A stretch of DNA of 64,000 nucleotides from Acidimicrobiales bacterium (GCA_028285495.1 JANQPB010000016.1:124001-188000), one strand, 5' to 3'; counted from the stretch's first letter, positions 1 through 8,763 are shown. Made by a program: numbers and translations. The notes: generated from the sequence alone by a model not told the origin.

Positions 1-244
1 CGACGCCACCGAGGACGACGGCGCCGATCGTGTCCTCGTCGAGGTTGAGCGCCAGGCCGATCGTGCCGTCCTCGAACCGCAGCATCTCGTTGACCGCCGC
101 GTTCGGCAGGCCGCTGACCCGGGCGATGCCGTCGCCGACCTCGACGATCCGACCGACGGTGCTCGAGCGGATGTCGGTGTCGAGGTTGTCGAGGTTGCGC
201 TGGAGGGCGCTCGTGATCTCGGAGGGATCAAAGGACAGTGCCAT
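1..244 (-). CDS. atpA: ATP synthase F1 subunit alpha, N-terminal part
   Basis: This is the first 81 codons of the catalytic-head alpha subunit; the rest lies beyond the window edge. The N-terminus MALSFDPSEITSALQRNL followed by a region reading VGDGIARVSGLPNAAVNEML and ALNLDEDTIGAVVLGG matches the alpha beta-barrel domain. It follows atpH in the same direction after about 90 bases, the usual atpBEFHAGDC order. The start ATG at 244 is the only sensible one for this N-terminus. Product identity is near certain; only the truncation limits the call. Confidence 0.95.
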   Translation of the reverse strand, partial: MALSFDPSEITSALQRNLDNLDTDIRSSTVGRIVEVGDGIARVSGLPNAAVNEMLRFEDGTIGLALNLDEDTIGAVVLGGV

Positions 245-335
245 GTGCGATTCTCTATCTTCTCGGAGTTCTCTCGGGCGGACGGGATCGTGGTCTGGCC
301 GGCGGCGCGACTGCGGCGCCCCGGTGGCGCAGTGG

Positions 336-866
336 CTACAGGGCGTCGTGCATCTGGTTGATCTTGGTGCGGAGCGAGCCGTCGATGACCGTGTCACCGA
401 TGGTGGTCACCGCACCGCCGATCACGTCGGGATCGACGACGTTCTCCAGCTCGACCGGGCCGCCGGCCGTCGACGCCAGGGCCTGGGCGAGGCGGGCCTT
501 CTGGTCGTCGGTGAGGGCGACCGCGCTGCGGACGACGGCGACCCGGCGACCGCTGGTCGACGCCGCCTTCTCGGTGAAGGCGCCGACGATCTCGCCGAGC
601 TGGCCACCTCGGCCGGCCGACACGACGAGGCCGACGAGGGCCCGGACGGTGTCGCTCGCCTTGCCGGCGAGCAGGTCGTCGACGATCTGGTTGCGGGTGG
701 CGGCCGGGAGCAGGTTGTTCGACAGCGATGAGCGGAGCTCGTCGTTGCCCTCGACCGCTCTGGCGACGTCGCGGAGCTGGGCTCCGATGGCCTCGGGACT
801 GCCTTCGGCGCGGGCTACGGCGAGGAGAGCATCCGCGTAGCCGGCGATCTGGTCTGGCGTGGTCAT
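336..866 (-). CDS. atpH: ATP synthase F1 subunit delta
   Basis: Predicted 176-residue delta (OSCP) subunit, linking the F1 head to the peripheral stalk. The C-terminal part shows the family pattern: VVDPDVIGGAVTTIGDTVIDGS followed by a basic TKINQM segment. Length is normal for a stand-alone delta subunit. This contrasts with mycobacteria, where delta is fused to a b-type subunit. The ATG overlaps the stop of the upstream b-type gene in an ATGA, so the two are probably translationally coupled, which suits a 1:1 stoichiometry in the stalk. Confidence 0.95.
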   Translation of the reverse strand: MTTPDQIAGYADALLAVARAEGSPEAIGAQLRDVARAVEGNDELRSSLSNNLLPAATRNQIVDDLLAGKASDTVRALVGLVVSAGRGGQLGEIVGAFTEKAASTSGRRVAVVRSAVALTDDQKARLAQALASTAGGPVELENVVDPDVIGGAVTTIGDTVIDGSLRTKINQMHDAL

Positions 867-1396
867 CGGATGTCACCCACCTGGTTGATGTAGGCCTCGA
901 TCAGCTCGCTCTGCGACGAGGCGTCGAGACCGTCGCGGACGACCGCCTCGGCGCTCGACCGGGTCAGCCGGGACACCTCGGCGGCCAGATCGGCCTGGGC
1001 CTGACGGCGGCGGTTGGCCACGTCGGCCCGGCCCCGCTCGCGGATCGCCTCGGCTTCCGCCTCGGCCTTGACCACCAGGTCGGCCTTGAGCTTCTCGGCC
1101 GTCGCCTCGGCCTCGGCCCGGATCCTGGCCTCCTCGTCGGAGACGTCCGGCTTCTCGGCCGACGACGCCTGCAGCGCGGCCTCGGCCTCGGCCCTGGCCG
1201 CCTTGGCCTGGGCCAGCTCGGCCTCGATGCCAGCCGTGCGGTCCCGCATCGACTGCATCACGGACGGCCCGGCCCGCCACACGGCCAACCCGACGATCAC
1301 GAAGAAGGCGAGGCTACCCCAGTAGACCTCGTTGATGTCGGCCGGCCAGTGGACCCCGTTCGGGCCCTCAGCGGCGAATTGGTAGGCAAGGTTCAT
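863..1396 (-). CDS. atpF: ATP synthase F0 subunit b, second copy (b-prime-like)
   Basis: Predicted 177-residue peripheral-stalk subunit. It has one N-terminal membrane helix (about residues 24-44, around VYWGSLAFFVIVGLAVW), then a long charged Ala/Glu/Arg-rich helix typical of the b dimer coiled coil. A GAGGA ribosome site lies about 9 bases before the ATG. It follows the first b gene after 11 bases and overlaps atpH by 4. Having two b-type genes in a row suggests a heterodimeric b/b-prime stalk. It occupies the position that forms the N-terminal half of the b-delta fusion in mycobacteria. Confidence 0.9.
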   Translation of the reverse strand: MNLAYQFAAEGPNGVHWPADINEVYWGSLAFFVIVGLAVWRAGPSVMQSMRDRTAGIEAELAQAKAARAEAEAALQASSAEKPDVSDEEARIRAEAEATAEKLKADLVVKAEAEAEAIRERGRADVANRRRQAQADLAAEVSRLTRSSAEAVVRDGLDASSQSELIEAYINQVGDIR

Positions 1397-1407
1397 GAGC
1401 CTGGTCC

Positions 1408-1935
1408 TCAGTTGGGATTGTCGAGCTGCCGGTTGATCACCGGCAGCGCATCGTCGACGCTGATCTGGCGGTTCACGATCCGCGAGGCTGCGCCGACGGC
1501 CAGCTGGGCCACCTGCGGACGGAGCGAGGACAGTGCCTCCTCCCGCTCGCGGGCCAGCTCGGAGTCGGTGACCTCCTGCATCGCCGTCACCTCGCGCTCG
1601 GCCCGACCGATCAGGCGCTCGCGCTCGGCCTCGGCCTCGCCCCTGGCCGCCTCGATGATCGATGCCGCCTCGGCCCGGACGCCGGCCAGCTGGTCGGCCA
1701 GCTCGGAGTCGGCCGAGGCCATCTTGGCCTTGGCGGCGTCGGCCGCGTCGAGGTCGGCCTGGATCGTGGCCTCCCGGTCGTTCATCACCCGCTGGACCGG
1801 GGGAAGGAGCACGTACCGGATGAGCAGGTAGAGGATGGCGAAGGCGATCGCCCCCCAGAACAGCTCGTAGGTGGCCGGGAGGATCGGGTTCTCGGGTACG
1901 CCGCTGGTCTCGTCAGCCGCGAGGATGGAGAGCAT
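1408..1935 (-). CDS. atpF: ATP synthase F0 subunit b
   Basis: Predicted 175-residue b subunit. The N-terminal membrane helix is at about residues 27-47 (LFWGAIAFAILYLLIRYVLL), followed by PPVQRVMNDRE and a long amphipathic helix rich in Ala, Glu and Arg. A strong GAGGAGG ribosome site lies just before the ATG. It starts 13 bases after atpE. Together with the next gene it should form the two right-handed coiled-coil helices of the peripheral stalk. Confidence 0.93.
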   Translation of the reverse strand: MLSILAADETSGVPENPILPATYELFWGAIAFAILYLLIRYVLLPPVQRVMNDREATIQADLDAADAAKAKMASADSELADQLAGVRAEAASIIEAARGEAEAERERLIGRAEREVTAMQEVTDSELAREREEALSSLRPQVAQLAVGAASRIVNRQISVDDALPVINRQLDNPN

Positions 1936-1948
1936 CGGGGCGCCCTCC

Positions 1949-2320
<372 letters not shown>

Positions 2321-2407
2321 TCAGAGGGGGTTGCTCTGGGGTACCTGCCCGAAGGCGAGGATCGGGGTCGTGGTGACGGTCGGGGTGGGCGGCTCGGCGT
2401 GCCCGGA

Positions 2408-3163
2408 TCAGTGGGCCGGGTGCAGCGACGAGTCGATGAACACCGCGGTCAGCAGGGCGAACACGAAGGCCTGGAGGAACGAGACGAAGATCTCGAAGCC
2501 GGTGAGCAGCACCAGCATCGTGAAGCTGAACGGCAGGATGACCACCAGGGCGTCGAGCCGCCAGAGCGTGATGCACAGCACGCCGAACGTGACCAGCAGG
2601 ATGTGGCCGGCCAGCATGTTGGCGAAGAGCCGGACCGCCAGGGCGAACGGCCGGATGATGAACACCGTGAGGAACTCGATCAGGCCGACGAGCGGGCGGA
2701 GAGCCAACGGCACGAACGACGGCCAGATCGTGTCCTTCAGGTAGGCGAAGCCGTGGTACTTGAAGCCGACGCCGATGTAGACGCCGGCGGCGATGATGGC
2801 CAGGATCGCCGGGTTGGCCATCCTGGCGTTGGCCGGCATGTGGAAGGTCGGGATGACCTCGAAGATGTTGCCCCAGAACACGAAGAGGAAGATGCTGAGC
2901 AGCAGCGGGGTGTACCGGCGGCCCTCGGGGCCGATCGCCGGCAGTACCACCTGGGTGTCGATGAACTCGACGATGCTCTCGACGATGTTCTGGGCCCCGG
3001 TCGGCACCAGTTCGCGCTTGGCGAAGAGGAACATGGCGGTCGGGATCGCCATCGCCAGGAGGCTGATCAGACCGATCTTGTTCATCGCCCAGAAGGCATC
3101 GTCACCGAAGTACGTCGGCCAGCCGACCAGATTGTCGATCGATGGGTACTCGAGTCCGAACAC
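2408..3163 (-). CDS. atpB: ATP synthase F0 subunit a
   Basis: Predicted 251-residue integral membrane subunit forming the proton channel with the c ring. Motifs include IRPFALAVRLFANMLAGH, which carries the essential arginine, and the C-terminal helix reading FEIFVSFLQAFVFALL. A GTG start at 3163 is chosen because AAGGAG lies 9 bases upstream and the protein then begins VFGLEYPSIDN. The longer frame to 3316 adds a charged, unstructured N-terminus atypical for the family. The gene follows the atpI-like gene and heads the structural genes of the operon. Confidence 0.95.
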   Translation of the reverse strand: MFGLEYPSIDNLVGWPTYFGDDAFWAMNKIGLISLLAMAIPTAMFLFAKRELVPTGAQNIVESIVEFIDTQVVLPAIGPEGRRYTPLLLSIFLFVFWGNIFEVIPTFHMPANARMANPAILAIIAAGVYIGVGFKYHGFAYLKDTIWPSFVPLALRPLVGLIEFLTVFIIRPFALAVRLFANMLAGHILLVTFGVLCITLWRLDALVVILPFSFTMLVLLTGFEIFVSFLQAFVFALLTAVFIDSSLHPAH

Positions 3164-3248
3164 GTTAGCTGGCTCCTTCAACGTCTCTCTCGAAGGCTTC
3201 TGTCGGTAGTTTCCGTCGGTTGACGACCCAGGTCGATGACCTGCGAGG

Positions 3249-3806
3249 TCATATTTCTCCGGTTGTCGCCCGTCGGTGACGGTCGGACCGGTAGCCGGCG
3301 GCCGGGCGTTGTCCACGCCGGACCGGCCAGGTGCCGCCGACCCCTGGTTTCAGGCCGGGATGCGCCACCGTCGCCGACACGTGACGCAGCTCCCAGACCA
3401 GCAACCCGAGATGGGCGGCGATGAGCGTGATGCCGAGTGGGACCATCCGGACCCAGGAGGTTTCCCTCACCATCCAGACCGCCACGAAGATGAGCGCCAA
3501 CCGCATGACGTACCCACCAAGCGCCACCGAGGCTATCAAGCCGAGCGAGATCCGGGCGGCCCACGCCAACAAATATGCGGACAGCAGGAAGTTGACGCAG
3601 ATGATGACGATCGCGTAACCGATCGAGGCGGCGACGGCCCGATCGGCGATCAACCAGGCGGCGCCGACGACGATGGGTAGGACGAGCAGCCCTCGCCTGG
3701 CCAGGTCGCGGGCGACCTCGGCGCCGGGGGCCGGACCGAGGTCGGGCTCCGCCAACGACGGCGTCGCCGTCGCCGGGGGGACCGGTGGCCGGCCGGCGGC
3801 GGTCAT
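3249..3806 (-). CDS. AtpI-like ATP synthase assembly membrane protein
   Basis: Predicted 185-residue protein with four hydrophobic segments (about residues 38-150), including LVLPIVVGAAWLIADRAVAA and a second hairpin. This is the layout of the UncI/AtpI protein found ahead of atpB. Such proteins assist c-ring assembly or ion supply in other bacteria. The start at 3806 (MTAAGRPP) is set by a 4-base ATGA overlap with the upstream atpZ gene. The C-terminus is basic and probably cytoplasmic. Sequence conservation in this family is weak, so the call rests on topology and position. Confidence 0.75.
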   Translation of the reverse strand: MTAAGRPPVPPATATPSLAEPDLGPAPGAEVARDLARRGLLVLPIVVGAAWLIADRAVAASIGYAIVIICVNFLLSAYLLAWAARISLGLIASVALGGYVMRLALIFVAVWMVRETSWVRMVPLGITLIAAHLGLLVWELRHVSATVAHPGLKPGVGGTWPVRRGQRPAAGYRSDRHRRATTGEI

Positions 3807-4057
3807 GAGCCGGCTCGCCTCATCGCTGCCGTCTCGGCCTCGAGCTCGGCGATGTCTCGCTTGTAGCGGTAGTAGACGCCGGCCACGCCGCCGGCGAAGC
3901 CGACGATGGCCAGCACGATCGTCAGGACCGGCGTCCAGCCGAGCTGGCGGTCGAGCCACAGGCCGGCGAGTGCGAAGACCACGCCGGCGGACACCATCTC
4001 CCAGCCACCGGTGGCCTGGCCGACCTCCCGGCCCAGTTTGCGCTCGTTGTCGCTCAC
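3803..4057 (-). CDS. AtpZ/AtpI-family small membrane protein
   Basis: Predicted 84-residue protein with two membrane helices (about residues 20-38 and 44-64) and a charged C-terminal tail (RYKRDIAELEAETAAMRR). This matches small AtpZ-type proteins encoded at the start of many F-type ATPase operons. The GTG start at 4057 has a GAGGG site upstream. It is the first gene of the ATP synthase operon and overlaps the next by 4 bases. A role in assembly of the F0 rotor is family knowledge, not shown here. Confidence 0.75.
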   Translation of the reverse strand: MSDNERKLGREVGQATGGWEMVSAGVVFALAGLWLDRQLGWTPVLTIVLAIVGFAGGVAGVYYRYKRDIAELEAETAAMRRAGS

Positions 4058-4184
4058 GACGATGCCCTCGACGAGTCGTTCGGTGATCGGCTGCGGTCAG
4101 TTCCGTCGGCCGGCTTGTGGTCGGGCTCCGACCGGAGGCCCGCGACCCGGGAACGTGACGTGATCAACCCGGGCACCGCAGGAC

Positions 4185-4214
4185 AAGATAGAGAGCGCCG
4201 GCCGCCCGTGGCAA
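4185..4214 (-). promoter_or_regulatory. Candidate promoter of the ATP synthase operon
   Basis: On the minus strand, TTGCCA (4209-4214) and TATCTT (4185-4190) are separated by 18 bases. This is a good match to a housekeeping sigma promoter in otherwise GC-rich DNA. It would give a leader of about 120 bases before the atpZ-like gene and lies in the 220-base gap after wecA. Confidence 0.5.
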
Positions 4215-4277
4215 CCCATGCATCTCCACGGCCGGCTGGGTCGATCGGTCCCATCTGCACCAGCGTTCGGCTCCGGC

Positions 4278-5789
4278 TCACCGCGGCCCGTCTGCGCTCG
4301 TGGTCCGCACGGCCGATCGACGACCGGGCCGGTCGGCCTCGCGCCCCGGGCTGGCGTCGCGTCCTCGCCGCATCCTGGCCGAGGCCGTCACCAGGCGACC
4401 GAGGCCGGGCGACGGCCCCTGGCGCTGCGCCGGCGGCAGAACCGGGGCGTTCGGGATGGCCATCGACTGCCCGCCCGCTCGCCCCCTGCGGGCTGCGGTG
4501 ATCGGCTCTGGCGTCGAACCGGTTCGGGGCCCATCGGCCGGGCGGGGTCGCGGCGAACCGGCGGGTGAGCCATTGGGAACCAGACCGGCGGCCCGGCCCG
4601 GCTCGGCCGAGAGGGGGACCGGCAGCGGGACCGGGGCGGGAGCGACCGCCGGCGCCGGTGCGGCCACCGGCGACGATGCGGCCGACCGACCGGCCTGGAT
4701 GCCGGGGTGGAACAGCGTGTAGAGCAGCAGGGCGAGGGCCCCGACGCCGATGGGCACGATGCCGTCGCCCCGACCCTCGTTGTAGGTCGGGTAGAGCACG
4801 AAGGCCGACAACAACGCGGTCCAGGCCCACAGGATGCCGACGCTGCGGCGGTGGCCGTGGCCGAGGCGGACCAGTCGGTGGTGCAGGTGATCCTTGTCGG
4901 CGGTGGCGAGGCCCTGACGCCCCTTGGCCCGCCGGACGATGGCGAAGGCGGTGTCGATCACGGGCACGCCGAGGATCAGCAGCGGGATGGCGAGCGGGGC
5001 GTAGAAGAAGAAGGTCTGCCCGCTGAACGGATCGGGGGTGCGGCCGCCGACGGCCATCGTCGACGCGGCCATCAGCGTGCCGAGCAGGAGGCTCCCGGAG
5101 TCGCCCATGAAGATGCGGGCCGGGTGCACGTTGAGCGGAAGGAACCCGACGCAGATGCCGATGACCAGGGCGGCCACGAGGGGTCCGATGTTGCCGGCCA
5201 GCAGCAGATCGACCTCGCCGAGGCGGAAGCCGTAGAGGAGGAAGGCGGCGGCGCCGATGCCGACGATGCCGGCGGCCAGCCCGTCGAGGCCGTCGATGAA
5301 GTTGACGGCGTTGGTCATGCCGAGGACCCAGATCACCGAGAACAGCAGTGCCAGGTCGTAGGGCAGCACGAAGACGTCGAGGAACGGGATCCGGAACCAG
5401 ATGATGCTGACCCCACCGACGGCGAGCAGGAGGCCGGTGAGGGCCAGGCCCGCGGTCTTGGCCGGGGCCGAGAGGTCGCGGACGTCGTCGACGAGGCCGA
5501 CCAAGCAGGCGACGGTTGCCCCGGCCAGCACCCCGACGGGCTCGGTCGACGAATCGAAGATCGCCTCGAACCAGCCGGAGCGCCAGGCGACGACGAACCC
5601 GACCACGAAGCCGCCGTACATCGCCACGCCACCGAGGAAGGGCGTCGGGCGGTCGTGGAACCGGCGTGCATCGGGTTCGACCACCAAGCCTGTCGCTTCA
5701 GCGACGAGGCGAGCGACGGGAACCAGGACCAGGGTCACCACGGCCGCGACGGCCGCGACGACCAGGTAGGCGCTCAGGTCCGGCCTCAT
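4278..5789 (-). CDS. wecA: WecA/MraY-family undecaprenyl-phosphate sugar-1-phosphate transferase
   Basis: Predicted 503-residue polytopic membrane enzyme that transfers a sugar-1-phosphate (typically GlcNAc-1-P) to undecaprenyl phosphate, starting cell-wall glycan synthesis. Family signatures are clear: the Asp pair in VDDVRDL (101-102), NAVNFIDGLDGLA (160-172), RIFMGDSGSL (225-233) and HLHHRL (301-306). About ten membrane helices end near residue 368. The last ~135 residues are an extra Pro/Ala/Arg-rich tail without recognisable fold, presumably cytoplasmic. Position just upstream of the ATP synthase operon matches rfe/wecA of mycobacteria. A TAGCGT box lies 12 bases before the ATG. Confidence 0.92.
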   Translation of the reverse strand: MRPDLSAYLVVAAVAAVVTLVLVPVARLVAEATGLVVEPDARRFHDRPTPFLGGVAMYGGFVVGFVVAWRSGWFEAIFDSSTEPVGVLAGATVACLVGLVDDVRDLSAPAKTAGLALTGLLLAVGGVSIIWFRIPFLDVFVLPYDLALLFSVIWVLGMTNAVNFIDGLDGLAAGIVGIGAAAFLLYGFRLGEVDLLLAGNIGPLVAALVIGICVGFLPLNVHPARIFMGDSGSLLLGTLMAASTMAVGGRTPDPFSGQTFFFYAPLAIPLLILGVPVIDTAFAIVRRAKGRQGLATADKDHLHHRLVRLGHGHRRSVGILWAWTALLSAFVLYPTYNEGRGDGIVPIGVGALALLLYTLFHPGIQAGRSAASSPVAAPAPAVAPAPVPLPVPLSAEPGRAAGLVPNGSPAGSPRPRPADGPRTGSTPEPITAARRGRAGGQSMAIPNAPVLPPAQRQGPSPGLGRLVTASARMRRGRDASPGREADRPGRRSAVRTTSADGPR

Positions 5790-5801
5790 CGTCGAGGCTG
5801 A

Positions 5802-5807
5802 ACGCTA
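5802..5807 (-). promoter_or_regulatory. -10 element of wecA
   Basis: TAGCGT on the minus strand, 12 bases before the wecA ATG, would give a leader of only a few bases. Confidence 0.4.
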
Positions 5808-5915
5808 CCAGGTCGGGCAGCGACCCGGTTGACCTCCGGCGATCGACCCAGGGCGGGAGCGGGCCAAGCTCGGGTGAGCCCGGGGCCGGGTTCCGAGGCC
5901 GGCGAGCCGCGCGGC

Positions 5916-6350
5916 TCAGGTGATGGCGTCGATCTTGGCCACCCGGCCGGTGTGGCGGCCGCCGTCGAACCCGGTGGCGAGGAAGGCGTCGATGGCGTCG
6001 AGCGCGACCTGGGGTCCGGTGAAGCGGGCGCCGACGCACATCACGTTGGCGTCGTTGTGAGCCCGGGCCAGCCGGGCCGACGTCACGTCGTGCACGGTCG
6101 CGGCCCGGACGCCCGGCACCTTCCCGGCGGCCATGCAGATCCCGATGCCGCTGCCGCACACGCCGACGCCGAGCTCGGCTCGGCCGTCGGCCACCGCCCG
6201 ACCGACCGCCTCGCCGTAGTCGGGATAGTCGACCGACTCGGTCGAGTCGGTGCCGAGATCGGTCACCTCGTGGTGGCCGGCCAGCAGGTGGGTGGCCAGG
6301 ACGGCCTTGAGCTCGAAGCCGGCGTGATCGGATCCGATGGCGATGCGCAT
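5916..6350 (-). CDS. rpiB: Ribose-5-phosphate isomerase B
   Basis: Predicted 144-residue RpiB/LacAB-family isomerase interconverting ribose-5-phosphate and ribulose-5-phosphate in the pentose phosphate pathway. It begins MRIAIGSDHAGFELK, and shows VGVCGSGIGICMAAGK with the catalytic cysteine and HNDANVMCVGAR. Length is normal. The ATG at 6350 is preferred over 6374 because it matches the family N-terminus and has TACGCT exactly 7 bases upstream. The insertion of rpiB between prfA/prmC and wecA is not part of the usual mycobacterial order. Confidence 0.95.
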   Translation of the reverse strand: MRIAIGSDHAGFELKAVLATHLLAGHHEVTDLGTDSTESVDYPDYGEAVGRAVADGRAELGVGVCGSGIGICMAAGKVPGVRAATVHDVTSARLARAHNDANVMCVGARFTGPQVALDAIDAFLATGFDGGRHTGRVAKIDAIT

Positions 6351-6357
6351 GGGCCCG

Positions 6358-6363
6358 AGCGTA
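6358..6363 (-). promoter_or_regulatory. Leaderless -10 box of rpiB
   Basis: TACGCT, 7 bases before the rpiB ATG, placing the transcription start at or next to the start codon. Confidence 0.6.
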
Positions 6364-6460
6364 CCGGTCACCATCGACCGCAGACGGCCGACCCCCTAGA
6401 CTCCGGCCCGGGTGCCGAGCGAGCCGCGGTCGGTACCGATCCGATTCGGGGAGCCGCACG

Positions 6461-7279
6461 ATGCCGGAGCTGACCGTCGACGACACCACCCTCTTCGTCG
6501 AGACCGCCGGGTCGGGGCCGCCCCTCGTCCTGCTGCACGGCGGGCTCGGGCTCGACCACACGTACTTCCGCCCGACGTTCGACCAGCTGGCCGACCGGGC
6601 CACGCTCGTCTACTACGACCATCGGGGCAACGGCCGCTCGGCCAGGCCAGCCGACTACGCGGCGGAGATGACCCTCGAGCGGCTGGTCGATGACACCGTC
6701 GCCCTCCTCGATGCGCTCGGCTTCGACCGGGCGACCGTGCTCGGCCACTCCTACGGCGGGTTCCTGGCCCAGCTGTTGGCGATCGCCAACCCCGAGCGGC
6801 TCAGCGGGCTGGTCCTCGTCGACACGGTGCCCGCCTTCGACTACCAGCCGGCGCCGTCCGGCACCGACGAGCAGCTGGCTGCGTTCGGCGCCGCCTTCTC
6901 CGGGCCGATGGCCGACGACGCCGCCTGGCGCCAGACCTGGACCACGATCTGGCCGATGTACTTCAACCGGTTCGACGCCGACGAGGCGGCCAGGATCGAC
7001 GCCGGCACCCACTATGCGGCCGAGGCCTGGAACACGGCGGCCGGGCTGCTGGCCACCTTCAACACCCTGGACCAGCTCCCCGGGGTCGACGTGCCGACGC
7101 TCGTCATGGGCGGCCGCCACGACTTCATCACCCCGCCGGGGCCGGGGGCCGAGCGGCTCGCCGACCTGCTCCCCCGGTCGGAGCTGGCCGTGTTCGACGA
7201 CAGCGGCCACTACCCGTTCGTCGAGCAGGAGGACGAGTTCTTCGCCCGCCTTCGGACGTTCCTCGATTCGCTCGACTAG
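6461..7279 (+). CDS. Alpha/beta hydrolase, proline-iminopeptidase-like
   Basis: Predicted 272-residue cytoplasmic alpha/beta hydrolase. The oxyanion region LLHGGLG is at 25-30, the strand-turn YYDHRGNGRS at 51-60, and the nucleophile elbow GHSYGG has Ser97. A late Asp in GGRHDFITPP and His in DSGHYPFVE complete the triad. The overall pattern resembles prolyl iminopeptidases and related hydrolases, but the substrate cannot be told. A GGGGAG site lies 8 bases before the ATG. It is transcribed against the surrounding minus-strand genes, between rpiB and the cyclic-nucleotide-binding gene. Confidence 0.85.
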   Translation: MPELTVDDTTLFVETAGSGPPLVLLHGGLGLDHTYFRPTFDQLADRATLVYYDHRGNGRSARPADYAAEMTLERLVDDTVALLDALGFDRATVLGHSYGGFLAQLLAIANPERLSGLVLVDTVPAFDYQPAPSGTDEQLAAFGAAFSGPMADDAAWRQTWTTIWPMYFNRFDADEAARIDAGTHYAAEAWNTAAGLLATFNTLDQLPGVDVPTLVMGGRHDFITPPGPGAERLADLLPRSELAVFDDSGHYPFVEQEDEFFARLRTFLDSLD

Positions 7280-7295
7280 CTCGGGGCTGGGGTGA

Positions 7296-7317
7296 CGACG
7301 GGGCCGCGGCCCCGTCG
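7296..7317. terminator. 22-bp perfect palindrome between convergent genes
   Basis: CGACGGGGCCG is followed directly by its exact reverse complement. It lies between the ends of the hydrolase and the cyclic-nucleotide gene, so it can fold in both transcripts. There is no T-run; a bidirectional GC-only terminator is inferred. Confidence 0.55.
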
Positions 7318-7319
7318 GC

Positions 7320-7748
7320 TCACTGCTCGCGGCTGCGGTTGGCCTCGAGACGGGCGTTCAGCAGGGCGTCGACCCGGTCCTTGGCGTCTGGGCTGCGGTC
7401 GAGCAGCTTGCGGAACTCCTCGGTCCCGAACTCGACGAGCACCATGTCGGTGTGGGCGGTCACCGTCGCGTTGCGGGGCCGATGTCCGACGAGGGCCATC
7501 TCACCGACCATGGAGCCGGCGCCCACCGTGGTGACGAACTCGCCCCGGATGAAGACGTCGGCCGTGCCATCGACGATCACGTAGCACGAATCGCCGACTC
7601 GGCCCTGGTCGATGATCTCGGCCCCGGCGGACACCTCGGTCCGCTCCCCGAGCGAGGACACGGCGGCCAGGTCGTCGTTGCTGAAGCCGTCGAAGAAGGC
7701 GATCGACGACAGCCATCCGGTATCGAGCTTGTTGTTGCGACCGAACAT
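7320..7748 (-). CDS. Single cyclic-nucleotide-binding domain protein
   Basis: Predicted 142-residue protein consisting of one CAP/CRP effector domain (about residues 13-130) with no DNA-binding domain. The phosphate-binding cassette is recognisable: GSMVGEMALVGHRPRNATV, with the conserved Gly-Glu and Arg residues. It could sense cAMP/cGMP or simply be structural. A GGAGG-type ribosome site precedes the ATG. It lies downstream of prmC with a 138-base gap. Its partner, if any, is not obvious from the neighbourhood. Confidence 0.85.
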   Translation of the reverse strand: MFGRNNKLDTGWLSSIAFFDGFSNDDLAAVSSLGERTEVSAGAEIIDQGRVGDSCYVIVDGTADVFIRGEFVTTVGAGSMVGEMALVGHRPRNATVTAHTDMVLVEFGTEEFRKLLDRSPDAKDRVDALLNARLEANRSREQ

Positions 7749-7886
7749 CGTCTCGTCCTCTCCTCCGTGCCCGTGCGTGTCGGCGTGCTGGCCAGGCCCG
7801 AGGCGATCGCCCGGACCGGGCCGAGGTCACCCTACCGAGCCGGGGTGACGACGGTCCAGGCCTTCGGGCCAGCCGTCAGCGAGCGG

Positions 7887-8762
7887 TCAGCGATCCGTCG
7901 GGCCTCGGGCGACGACGGCCCGGGTCCGCCCGGCCAGATCGTCGACGGTCTCGACCTCGGCGAAACGGGCCGCCGCCCGCTCGGCCACGGCGACCGCCTG
8001 GCCCGGTTCCAGCTCGAGCACGAGCGCCCCGTCGCCGCTGAGCCACGGCGGGGCGTTGTCGACGAGATGGAACAGATCGGCCAGCCCCCCGTCATCGGCC
8101 AGCAGCGCCCCCGGCGGCTCCCAGGCCGCAACCGCCGGCTCCAGGTCGTCTGGCGAGGCGACGTACGGCGGGTTCGACACGACCACGGCGACCGAGCCGG
8201 CCAGGTCGCCCGGGAGGGCGGCGAACCAGTGGCCCTCGGCCAGCCGCACGGCGCCGCCGGCCCGCCCGAGGCCGGCCAGGTTGGCCCTGGCCACGTCGAG
8301 GGCGTCGGCCGACACGTCGGTCAGCCAGACCTCGGTACCCGGCCGCTCGGCGGCGATCGCCAGCCCGATGGCCCCCGACCCGGTGCCGAGGTCGGCGACG
8401 ACGGGGGCCGCCCCGATCGAGCCCGCCTGTCGGTCGAGCTCGCCGATGGCGGCGCCGGCCACCACCTCGGTCTCGGGGCGGGGGATCAGAACCCGCCGGT
8501 CGACCATCAGGTCGAGGGTGCGGAAGCCCCAGCTTCCGAGCACGTACTGCAACGGCTCGCCCTCCGAGCGGCGCCCGACCATCCGATCGAACGACGCCAG
8601 CTGCCGCTCGGTCGCGGCCCGGTCGGCCACCTCGTGCCAGTCGGCGGGACCGGTGCCGGTTGCCTCCCAGCCGATCCGCCTGGCGCTCATCTCCGCATCG
8701 ACGACCGAGGCGGCCGCCAGGGTGCCGGCCGCCTCGGCCACCAGCTCCCGCCAGGTGGGCAC
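7887..8762 (-). CDS. prmC: Release factor glutamine methyltransferase
   Basis: Predicted 291-residue SAM-dependent enzyme that methylates the GGQ glutamine of release factors. The N-terminal PrmC helical domain contains the QYVLGSWGF segment. The SAM-binding DLGTGSG is at 124-130 and the catalytic NPPY at 197-200. It starts one base after the prfA stop, so it is almost certainly co-translated with its own substrate protein, as in most bacteria. Length and motifs are normal. Confidence 0.96.
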   Translation of the reverse strand: MPTWRELVAEAAGTLAAASVVDAEMSARRIGWEATGTGPADWHEVADRAATERQLASFDRMVGRRSEGEPLQYVLGSWGFRTLDLMVDRRVLIPRPETEVVAGAAIGELDRQAGSIGAAPVVADLGTGSGAIGLAIAAERPGTEVWLTDVSADALDVARANLAGLGRAGGAVRLAEGHWFAALPGDLAGSVAVVVSNPPYVASPDDLEPAVAAWEPPGALLADDGGLADLFHLVDNAPPWLSGDGALVLELEPGQAVAVAERAAARFAEVETVDDLAGRTRAVVARGPTDR

Positions 8763-8763
8763 G

